NCBI GenBank assembly: GCA_021772215.1
Contig: JAJFMK010000235.1
Coordinates: 1 to 5,413, forward strand
Direction: 5' to 3'
Source: Chlamydiota bacterium
GTDB taxonomy: Bacteria; Chlamydiota; Chlamydiia; Chlamydiales; JAJFMK01
Length of the DNA: 5,413 bases
Within the stretch, counting starts at the first letter, position 1; each line of letters begins with the position of its first letter. A model generated the notes under the pieces. That model worked only from the letters and a program-made list of their open reading frames with translations, made no database searches and was not told the origin of the DNA. Position numbers and translations under genes: made by a program. Of the stretch, positions 1 through 4,832 are shown piece after piece.

Positions 1-1
1 G

Positions 2-520
2 AGTTATATAGAGCGTGATCTAGAAGAGTACTTTCTAGGTTTGGCATCAGCTGTAGTTGCTCTAATCATCTGGGTCACCTATGTCATCACCAACTCCTCC
101 TTCTTAAAGAGAGAGCCGATCAGCTCCTATCTTTGGTCAAACATGTTAGGGGTGGCAACTCTCTTTTGGACGCTTCTCTTTGCTCTCTTTCACTACCAAG
201 CCGAAATCAATCCTCGTTTCTGGGAGATGTTTTTCGAAGAGGGTAGCGATACGACAGCCTTTTGGGTTGGCGGCTTCTTCCTCGGAGTCGTCGCCGGTTG
301 GCTCGGTACCCTCTTTTGGAGCAGCGCCACCCGCCGCCTCACCATGGCGGTCACAGGTCCCCTCCTCATCCTCGAAACAATTTTTGGTATCCTGATGGTC
401 TACTCTTACGAGCAGACCCTCCCTCCTCCTATCGAGGTATTTGGCATCGTCCTCATGCTCGGCTCCGTCCTCTGGACGACAAAAGCCTTCCTAAGGCGTC
501 GACCCGCCATAGAGCTCTAA
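2..520 (+). CDS. EamA/DMT-superfamily transporter, C-terminal half (5'-partial)
   Basis: This is the end of a polytopic inner-membrane protein whose reading frame is open to the left edge, so the real start lies outside the window. A TTG at 41 is possible, but it falls at the beginning of a membrane helix and has no ribosome-binding site, so I do not accept it as the start. The 172 visible residues contain about five hydrophobic segments (roughly visible residues 14-32, 47-65, 86-107, 115-133 and 143-162), then a basic tail with KAFLRRR. Five helices with a small-residue-rich fourth helix (MAVTGPLLILETIFG) match the second half of the ten-helix drug/metabolite transporter fold (EamA repeat). 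Such proteins export or import small metabolites; the substrate cannot be told from sequence. The last 30 nt overlap the end of uvrB on the other strand. The family call is by pattern recognition; another 5- or 10-helix permease is possible. Confidence 0.7.
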   Translation, partial: SYIERDLEEYFLGLASAVVALIIWVTYVITNSSFLKREPISSYLWSNMLGVATLFWTLLFALFHYQAEINPRFWEMFFEEGSDTTAFWVGGFFLGVVAGWLGTLFWSSATRRLTMAVTGPLLILETIFGILMVYSYEQTLPPPIEVFGIVLMLGSVLWTTKAFLRRRPAIEL

Positions 521-2485
521 ACTCTCATAGGCGCGGATCTGGTCGCGTATGAGGGCAGCTTCTTCGAAGTTGAGATCTTTGGCCAGCTTTAGCATATCCT
601 TTTTCCAGAGTTTGATCTGATTATCAATCTGCTGCTGGGTCAATTTTTTAGCCCCTTCAATCAGCTTTTTATCGAGTTTCGCAACGCTAATCTCATCGGA
701 AAGGAGCGCCTTGATGGGGCGCACAACGGTTTTGGGTGTGATGCCATGCTCTTCATTGTAGGCTTGTTGAATGGCGCGGCGGTTGTTGGTCACCTCGATC
801 GTCTTTTTGATTGAATCTGTCATTTTGTCGGCATACATGATGACGCGCCCTTCGACGTTACGGGCGGCGCGCCCGCAGGTCTGCGTGAGGCTTGTTTCGG
901 AGCGTAAAAAGCCCTCCTTGTCGGCGTCTAGGATGGCGACGAGAGAGACTTCGGGGATATCGAGACCCTCTCTTAGGAGGTTGATGCCGACCAGGACATC
1001 GAAGTGACCCATACGAAGATCTTGGATGATCTGACTGCGCTCTAAGGTGTCGATGTCTGAGTGAAGATATTTCGATTTGACGCCGAGATCTTCTAGATAG
1101 CCGGAGAGCTCTTCGGCGAGGCGTTTTGTAAGTGTGGTAACGAGGACTCGCCCTCCTTTTGCGGTGTGCTTTCTAATCTCCTCTAAGCTGTCGTCAACTT
1201 GAGTGGACGAGGATCGCACCTCGATGATCGGATCTAAAAGGCCTGTAGGGCGGATGATCTGTTTAACGACTGCGCCATCGGTATCCTCATATTCGAAGGG
1301 GGCCGGCGTTGCGGAGACGTAGACTACCTGGTTAAAGCGGGCGTAGCTCTCTTCGAAGCGAAGCGGGCGGTTATCGAAGGCGGAGGGGAGCCGAAAGCCA
1401 AATTCGACGAGAGACTGCTTGCGTGCGCGGTCGCCATTGTACATCGCGCGCAGCTGCGGCAGCGTCTGGTGCGACTCGTCGATGATAAGAAGGTAATCGT
1501 CGGGAAAATAGTCGATCAAGCAGGGCGGCGGATCGCCTGGGTTTCTCTGGCTGAAGTGTCGCGAGTAGTTCTCAATCCCTTTGCAGTGGCCAATTTCTCG
1601 GATCATCTCCAGATCATACATGGTGCGCTGCTGGATTCTCTCCCGCTCGATAAGTCGTTCGTCGTCGCCAAACTGCTTTATCCGCTCTTCAAGTTCTTTT
1701 TTTATCGTGAGGCACGCCTTCTCTCTTACTTCTTGCGGTGTGACGTGGTGAGAGCTGGGATAGATCGTCGCTTTTTCGACCCTTTCTAAAGTTTTGCCCG
1801 TTAGTGGATCGAAGATGGTAAGCCGTTCGATCTCTTCATCAAAGAGTTCGACGCGGATCGCCTGATCCTCTTCATAGGCTGGGAAGATCTCGACGATATC
1901 GCCGCGCACGCGAAAGTTGGACCTGGCAAAGTCGTAGTCATTTCTCTTGTACTGCATCTCGACGAGATGGAGAAGCATATCGTCTCGTCGAACGGTTTTT
2001 CCTACCTCGAGTTCTAAGTTCATGCCGCGGTAGTATTCCGGTGTACCTAGGCCGTAGATGCAGGATACGGAGGCGACAATTAACACATCGTCTCTCTCTA
2101 GAAGGGAGCGCGTGGCGCTAAGACGCATCTTGTCGATGCGGTCGTTGATTGCCATGTCCTTTTCTATGAAGGTGTCGGTGCGAGCGATGTACGCTTCTGG
2201 CTGGTAGTAGTCGTAGTAGGAGACGAAATATTCGATGGCGTTGTGGGGAAAAAACTCTTTGAACTCTTGGTAGAGCTGCGCCGCCAGTGTCTTGTTGTGA
2301 GCGATGACAAGGGTTGGCTTTTGAACTTTTTGCACCACATTGGCCATGGTGTAGGTCTTTCCAGAGCCTGTCACACCTAAAAGAACCTGCGCCCTTTTAC
2401 CCTCTAAAATTCCTTCTGAGAGCTTTGTAATGGCCTCAGGCTGATCCCCTTGTGGTTGAAAAGGGGTCTCTATTTCAAAGGGCAT
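491..2485 (-). CDS. uvrB: UvrABC system protein B (excinuclease ABC subunit B)
   Basis: This is the cytosolic damage-verification subunit of nucleotide excision repair. UvrA loads it on DNA, it opens the helix with its beta-hairpin, and it recruits UvrC for incision. The 664 residues are full length for the family. Motifs visible in order are: the N-terminal FQPQGDQPEAI typical of UvrB; Walker A GVTGSGKT (37-44); the tyrosine-rich beta-hairpin YFVSYYDYYQPEAYIARTD (86-104); SCIYGLGTPE (141-150); Walker B DESH (336-339); SATP (391-394); helicase motif V around NLLREGLDIPEV (502-513); motif VI QTCGRAARN (535-543); and a C-terminal UVR coiled-coil domain that binds UvrC (about 621-656). Residue 537 is Cys where the UvrB proteins I recall have Ile. 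The ATG overlaps the end of trpS by 11 nt. AGGAG lies only 1 nt before it, with GAGAGA about 9 nt before, so translation is probably coupled to trpS. The gene ends convergently with, and overlaps, the transporter gene. Confidence 0.98.
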   Translation of the reverse strand: MPFEIETPFQPQGDQPEAITKLSEGILEGKRAQVLLGVTGSGKTYTMANVVQKVQKPTLVIAHNKTLAAQLYQEFKEFFPHNAIEYFVSYYDYYQPEAYIARTDTFIEKDMAINDRIDKMRLSATRSLLERDDVLIVASVSCIYGLGTPEYYRGMNLELEVGKTVRRDDMLLHLVEMQYKRNDYDFARSNFRVRGDIVEIFPAYEEDQAIRVELFDEEIERLTIFDPLTGKTLERVEKATIYPSSHHVTPQEVREKACLTIKKELEERIKQFGDDERLIERERIQQRTMYDLEMIREIGHCKGIENYSRHFSQRNPGDPPPCLIDYFPDDYLLIIDESHQTLPQLRAMYNGDRARKQSLVEFGFRLPSAFDNRPLRFEESYARFNQVVYVSATPAPFEYEDTDGAVVKQIIRPTGLLDPIIEVRSSSTQVDDSLEEIRKHTAKGGRVLVTTLTKRLAEELSGYLEDLGVKSKYLHSDIDTLERSQIIQDLRMGHFDVLVGINLLREGLDIPEVSLVAILDADKEGFLRSETSLTQTCGRAARNVEGRVIMYADKMTDSIKKTIEVTNNRRAIQQAYNEEHGITPKTVVRPIKALLSDEISVAKLDKKLIEGAKKLTQQQIDNQIKLWKKDMLKLAKDLNFEEAALIRDQIRAYESLELYGGSTP

Positions 2486-3530
2486 GCTCCTGTCTCTCTC
2501 TGGCGATTCTTGAGATCTTGTTCCAGGTGCCGCTGATGCCCATGGCGGACTTCACTTCCCTAAGCGTCGCTTGGCCGATCTCCTCCATCTTCAGCGTCCC
2601 CTCATAGATGATCTGTTCGATGAGACCCTTTTCGCCTTCAAACTGCTTTCGTCTTTCACGAAAAGGGGTCAAAAAGTCGTTGAGGGCGCGCGCTAGCGCC
2701 TTTTTCACCTCGACATCTCCGACGGTGCCCGCTTCATAGCGCTGCTTTAGAAGTTTGACCTCTTCCTTATCTTCGTTAAAGAGATCGTGGTAGATGAAGA
2801 CGGGGTTACCTTCGACAGTGCCGGGGACATCCGCGCTGATGCGGTTTGGGTCTGTATACATGCTGTTGACCCGCTTGGTGACCGTCTTCTCATCATCGCT
2901 TAAGAAGATGCAGTTGCCGGCCGACTTACTCATCTTGCCCATGTTGTCAGTGCCGACAAGGGTTGGCGTCTCGGTTAAAAGTACCTCGGGCATAGGAAAC
3001 ACTTCGCCATAGTACATGTTGAAGCGGCGCGCGACATCTCTTGCCAGCTCCACATGCGCCTCGTTGTCTTTGCCAACAGGTACCACATGCGCCTTCGGCA
3101 GCAAGATATCGGCGCTCTGCAGCACCGGATAGCCAACCAGCCCAAAAGGCAAGCTCTCTTCTGGGATATGGGCGTTTCTAGCCATCTCTTTCAAACTTGG
3201 TAGACCGGTCAACCTCGGCAAAGAGACCATCATCTCAAAGAAGAGGTTGAGCTCATAGACGGCAGAGATTTTTGACTGCAAAAAGATCGTCACCTTCGAA
3301 GGGTCAATACCGCAGGCGAGATAGTCCAGCACCATCTGCTTCGCATTCTCCCGCACTTCCAACACATGCTCTTTTTGCGGCTTGGTCGTCAAAACATGCA
3401 GATCGGCAATAATGAAGGAGCAGTCAAATTTTTCCTGCAACTTAACTCGATTTTGGATCGACCCCACCCAGTGGCCCAAATGAGCCTTTCCTGTCGGTCG
3501 ATCCCCCGTTAAAATTCGCTTTTTCTCCAT
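2475..3530 (-). CDS. trpS: Tryptophan--tRNA ligase (TrpRS)
   Basis: This is a class I aminoacyl-tRNA synthetase that activates tryptophan with ATP and charges tRNA-Trp in the cytosol. Its 351 residues are normal to slightly long for bacterial TrpRS. The Rossmann-fold signatures are present: the HIGH-type motif in RPTGKAHLGHW (11-21) and the KMSKS loop GKMSKS (198-203). YPVLQSADIL (134-143) carries Asp141, which matches the tryptophan-recognising Asp of TrpRS. PVGKDNEAHVEL (151-162) is the nucleotide/tRNA-site motif in the form I associate with chlamydial TrpRS. MYTDPNR (224-230) is also typical. The chosen ATG gives the normal short N-terminus before LTGDRPTG and is preceded by an in-frame TAG ten codons upstream. 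It has no clear Shine-Dalgarno sequence (TTCCCTT lies directly before it). It is the first gene of a trpS-uvrB pair and is transcribed away from the accessory genes. Confidence 0.98.
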   Translation of the reverse strand: MEKKRILTGDRPTGKAHLGHWVGSIQNRVKLQEKFDCSFIIADLHVLTTKPQKEHVLEVRENAKQMVLDYLACGIDPSKVTIFLQSKISAVYELNLFFEMMVSLPRLTGLPSLKEMARNAHIPEESLPFGLVGYPVLQSADILLPKAHVVPVGKDNEAHVELARDVARRFNMYYGEVFPMPEVLLTETPTLVGTDNMGKMSKSAGNCIFLSDDEKTVTKRVNSMYTDPNRISADVPGTVEGNPVFIYHDLFNEDKEEVKLLKQRYEAGTVGDVEVKKALARALNDFLTPFRERRKQFEGEKGLIEQIIYEGTLKMEEIGQATLREVKSAMGISGTWNKISRIARERQEHAL

Positions 3531-3569
3531 AAGGGAACTATTAAACCATAAATCTGCTCCCTACAGCAA

Positions 3570-3635
3570 CAGTTTAGGAGGGCTCTTGACAACTAGCTAA
3601 AAAAGGTGGCAAATCGACATTTTGTTGTTTTATAT
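3570..3635 (-). promoter_or_regulatory. Candidate trpS promoter (-10) and AT-rich leader
   Basis: On the minus strand TATAAA (complement of 3629-3634) is a 5/6 match to the sigma-70 -10 box. It has a TG four bases upstream, close to but not exactly the extended -10 arrangement, and no convincing -35 at the usual distance. Transcription would start near 3622 and give a leader of about 90 nt. One copy of the dyad described separately (3615-3627) would sit at the transcription start, a position suited to repression. The assignment rests on visual motif matching only. Confidence 0.3.
3615..3627. repeat. Operator-like dyad, copy 1 (CGACATTTTGTTG)
   Basis: This imperfect palindrome, CGACA-TTT-TGTTG, has one mismatch between its arms. 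It shares the 10-bp core GACATTTTGT with copy 2, whose centre lies 54 bp to the right, close to five helical turns. Its left arm with flank, AAATCGACA (3611-3619), is also the exact reverse complement of TGTCGATTT in copy 2 (3677-3685). It lies just downstream of the candidate trpS -10 box. The repeated dyad form suggests a binding site for a dimeric regulator, but no regulator can be named. Confidence 0.45.
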
Positions 3636-3642
3636 CCACAAA

Positions 3643-3662
3643 ATTCAATCTAAATATTGAAT
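3643..3662. repeat. Inverted repeat ATTCAAT-N6-ATTGAAT
   Basis: This is a perfect 7-bp inverted repeat with a 6-nt spacer, centred between the two GACATTTTGT dyads in the divergent intergenic region. All-but-two A/T arms can arise by chance in AT-rich DNA, and there is no T-run typical of a terminator. It could be a third protein-binding site or background. Confidence 0.35.
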
Positions 3663-3668
3663 CCATAA

Positions 3669-3681
3669 TGACATTTTGTCG
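3669..3681. repeat. Operator-like dyad, copy 2 (TGACATTTTGTCG)
   Basis: GACA-TTT-TGTC is a perfect 4-bp dyad around a TTT centre and shares GACATTTTGT with copy 1. Its right flank, TGTCGATTT (3677-3685), mirrors AAATCGACA of copy 1. It lies upstream of the candidate trpS promoter and about 22 bp left of the candidate -35 for the rightward gene, so one regulator could influence both directions. Confidence 0.45.
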
Positions 3682-3701
3682 ATTTAGATCTGTAATTTTG
3701 A

Positions 3702-3718
3702 GTTGAAACAGCTTCAAC
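3702..3718. repeat. Inverted repeat GTTGAA-N5-TTCAAC
   Basis: This is a perfect 6-bp inverted repeat with spacer ACAGC. It covers the TTGAAA hexamer proposed as the -35 of the rightward promoter, so it could be an operator for the coiled-coil gene. It shares the TTGAA/TTCAA arms, in opposite order, with the inverted repeat at 3643-3662. Confidence 0.35.
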
Positions 3719-3729
3719 ATTGATATAAA
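3703..3729 (+). promoter_or_regulatory. Candidate promoter of the coiled-coil gene
   Basis: TTGAAA (3703-3708) and TATAAA (3724-3729) are each 5/6 matches to the sigma-70 hexamers. The spacer is 15 nt, shorter than the preferred 16-18, which lowers confidence. The leader to the ATG at 3796 would be about 60 nt. A second TATAAA at 3777-3782 is too close to the start codon to be a likely -10. Confidence 0.3.
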
Positions 3730-3795
3730 AATTTCTTCCTAATAAAAAAGTACAGGCTTAATGTGTAGGATTCCAATATAAATTCAAGGTGCCAT

Positions 3796-4347
3796 ATGAC
3801 AGCCCTATCCCCTCTTTCTATCAAGCCCACCTTGGCTACAGCTCCTGTTTTAGAGCACATTAAGCAGGACCTCAAACTCGAAATGGAGCACCGTCTTACT
3901 CAAAAGGAGGAGATCAAAGCCCTAAACGGCCATAACGAACAGCTCCTCCAAGAGAAGCTCTTCCAAGAAAAAGAGAAACTCGCCGCCGAATACCTCGAAA
4001 AACAAAAACAGCTCCTAGCCGAAAAAGAAGCCTACCTAGCCGAGCAGCAGACCCAGCGGCAAGTAAAGGAGACCCGCCTTTCCGATCAAAAAGAAAAACT
4101 CACCACGCAGATCCAAGCCATCGAAACCGAAAAAACTAAAAAAACCTCTCAGCAAAAACAGCTCGAGATTCCCTCAATGGCCTTTGGTTCCGTCGAATTG
4201 GAGAAATACTTTGGAAAAGTGGATCCAGCTCCCCCTCTACCCGCCAATATCGAACAGATCCTAAATAGCCCCTGCCACTACTGGCAGGATAAGAAAGTAC
4301 GCGAGACACACCTCCTTTTTTACGTACCGAGGCGAGTGAATGGTTAG
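3796..4347 (+). CDS. Coiled-coil hypothetical protein (part before the amber stop)
   Basis: This is the part that would be translated without readthrough, 183 residues. It has a good ribosome-binding site (AAGGTG at 3786-3791). A short N-terminus precedes a nearly uninterrupted charged helix, residues about 17-123, rich in Glu, Lys and Gln with Leu at heptad-like spacing. A proline-bearing linker (KVDPAPPLPANIEQ, 141-154) follows, and then the first residues of the C-terminal module (HYWQDKKVRETHLL, 161-174). No signal peptide or membrane segment is seen. Ending inside the module (VPRRVNG) rather than at a boundary argues for truncation. It could still be stable as a coiled-coil polypeptide. 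Confidence 0.6.
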   Translation: MTALSPLSIKPTLATAPVLEHIKQDLKLEMEHRLTQKEEIKALNGHNEQLLQEKLFQEKEKLAAEYLEKQKQLLAEKEAYLAEQQTQRQVKETRLSDQKEKLTTQIQAIETEKTKKTSQQKQLEIPSMAFGSVELEKYFGKVDPAPPLPANIEQILNSPCHYWQDKKVRETHLLFYVPRRVNG

Positions 4348-4350
4348 CCA

Positions 4351-4776
4351 TTGACTTTAGATACTTTAAGTGAGCTGATTCAAAATCCGAAGGGAGGAGG
4401 TCATGCAACGACATACCGTCTTTATAGGGGTGATGTTAATAGTGAATATGGATCAAAGGGAACAACAGCGCATTGGGTACTGATGACAAGGGACGTCGTA
4501 CCTAATAGCAGGGATAAGTCATTTAAGGACCAATGCGCGCTGGTTAAGGGAAGCGATGAACCGCCGCATCTCTTAGATGCAACAGTTGGGATCTTGATGG
4601 ACCATGCAATGAGCGGCGAGAGGCTATTTAGTGACAGCCCTTTTTCTTACACCCGATGCCAGGAGAAGGTAAACGATTATCAAACATGTGTAGGCGGCCT
4701 TTCCAGCGGTGGCCTCAGCCTCCACCTCTGGCACGACAGCGACATCGTCGGCCTCGGATTTTTGCGGAAGCTCTGA
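4351..4776 (+). CDS. Remnant of the C-terminal module downstream of the amber stop
   Basis: This is the same frame as the coiled-coil gene, starting one codon after the stop. It is open for 141 residues if the TTG at 4351 is read as a start. No Shine-Dalgarno sequence lies at a useful distance; GAGG at 4329-4332 is 18 nt away. Independent translation is therefore doubtful, and I regard this as the severed 3' half of the gene. Recognisable stretches are HWVLMTRDVV (41-50), MSGERLFSDSPFSYTRCQE (87-105) and VGGLSSGGLSLHLW (114-127). The order of these agrees with my recollection of the chlamydial paralogous family. It is soluble-looking, with several Cys (62, 103, 113) and no membrane helix. Confidence 0.4.
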   Translation: MTLDTLSELIQNPKGGGHATTYRLYRGDVNSEYGSKGTTAHWVLMTRDVVPNSRDKSFKDQCALVKGSDEPPHLLDATVGILMDHAMSGERLFSDSPFSYTRCQEKVNDYQTCVGGLSSGGLSLHLWHDSDIVGLGFLRKL

Positions 4777-4779
4777 ACG

Positions 4780-4810
4780 TTGATAGGTCCCGTCAGGGGC
4801 AAAGTAGAAT
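4780..4810 (+). promoter_or_regulatory. Weak candidate promoter for the TIR gene
   Basis: TTGATA (4780-4785) and TAGAAT (4805-4810) are each 5/6 matches to the sigma-70 hexamers, with a long 19-nt spacer. Transcription would begin near 4817, just before the ribosome-binding site. Cotranscription with the interrupted gene upstream is equally possible, because no terminator is visible between them. Confidence 0.22.
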
Positions 4811-4819
4811 AGATAAAAT

Positions 4820-4824
4820 AGGAG
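4820..4824 (+). promoter_or_regulatory. Ribosome-binding site deciding the TIR gene start
   Basis: AGGAG lies 8 nt before the ATG at 4833, and an in-frame TAG (4830-4832) directly abuts that ATG. Together they fix the start and show that the TIR protein is not a continuation of the upstream frame. Confidence 0.7.
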
Positions 4825-4832
4825 TATTATAG

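Larger units (their letters stand above)
3796..4776 (+). pseudogene. Coiled-coil family protein interrupted by an in-frame TAG
   Basis: One reading frame runs from the ATG at 3796 (AAGGTG 4 nt upstream) to TGA at 4774-4776, broken only by TAG at 4345-4347 (codon 184 of 327 including the final stop). The sequence on either side reads as a single domain: NSPCHYWQDKKVRETHLLFY before the stop, then PLTLDTLSELIQNPKGGG and an end in VGGLSSGGLSL and GLGFLRKL. From memory this matches a C-terminal module of paralogous proteins in amoeba-associated chlamydiae, where Lys commonly follows VNG; AAG to TAG is a single change. Residues about 17-123 are a long Glu/Lys/Gln-rich coiled coil. Function is unknown; an effector-like or host-interaction role is only a guess. 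Codon usage differs between segments (CTC- and AAA-rich, then AAG/AGG/GGA-rich, then CTC-rich), suggesting mosaic origin. Alternatives are a sequencing error, suppression of the amber codon, or use of only the first part as a short protein. Confidence 0.65.

Noticed and set aside
262..552. Plus-strand frame of 96 codons overlapping the transporter end
   Set aside because: Its translation is a low-complexity Arg/Pro/His product of C-rich transporter codons read out of frame.
1469..1789. Plus-strand open frame of 106 codons inside uvrB (also 771-1007)
   Set aside because: It is antisense to strongly conserved UvrB sequence, has no ribosome-binding site and no recognisable protein features; it is a shadow frame.
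3575..3600. A perfect AGGAGG followed by TTG ACA ACT AGC TAA on the plus strand, looking like a tiny leader peptide
   Set aside because: It is only four codons from a weak TTG start, points away from trpS, and is nearly 200 nt from the next plus-strand gene; chance is the simpler explanation.
3588..3602. ACAACTAGCTAA resembling a half of an E. coli TrpR operator, attractive beside trpS
   Set aside because: Only one half-site containing CTAG is present, with no matching second half, and TrpR control of trpS is not something I can support here.
3586..3614. TTGACA at 3586-3591 as a perfect -35 of a rightward promoter
   Set aside because: At 16-18 nt downstream there is only GCAAAT or worse, so there is no acceptable -10.
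3598..3640. GCCACC followed by six T on the minus strand as a trpS attenuator
   Set aside because: The only pairing upstream is a four-base GTGG with a loop of about 26 nt, and it would lie before the proposed transcription start; no stable terminator hairpin forms.
4136..4414. Minus-strand open frame of 92 codons across the amber stop of the coiled-coil gene
   Set aside because: It is antisense to a frame with recognisable family sequence on both sides of the stop, and has no ribosome-binding site or domain; it is a shadow frame.
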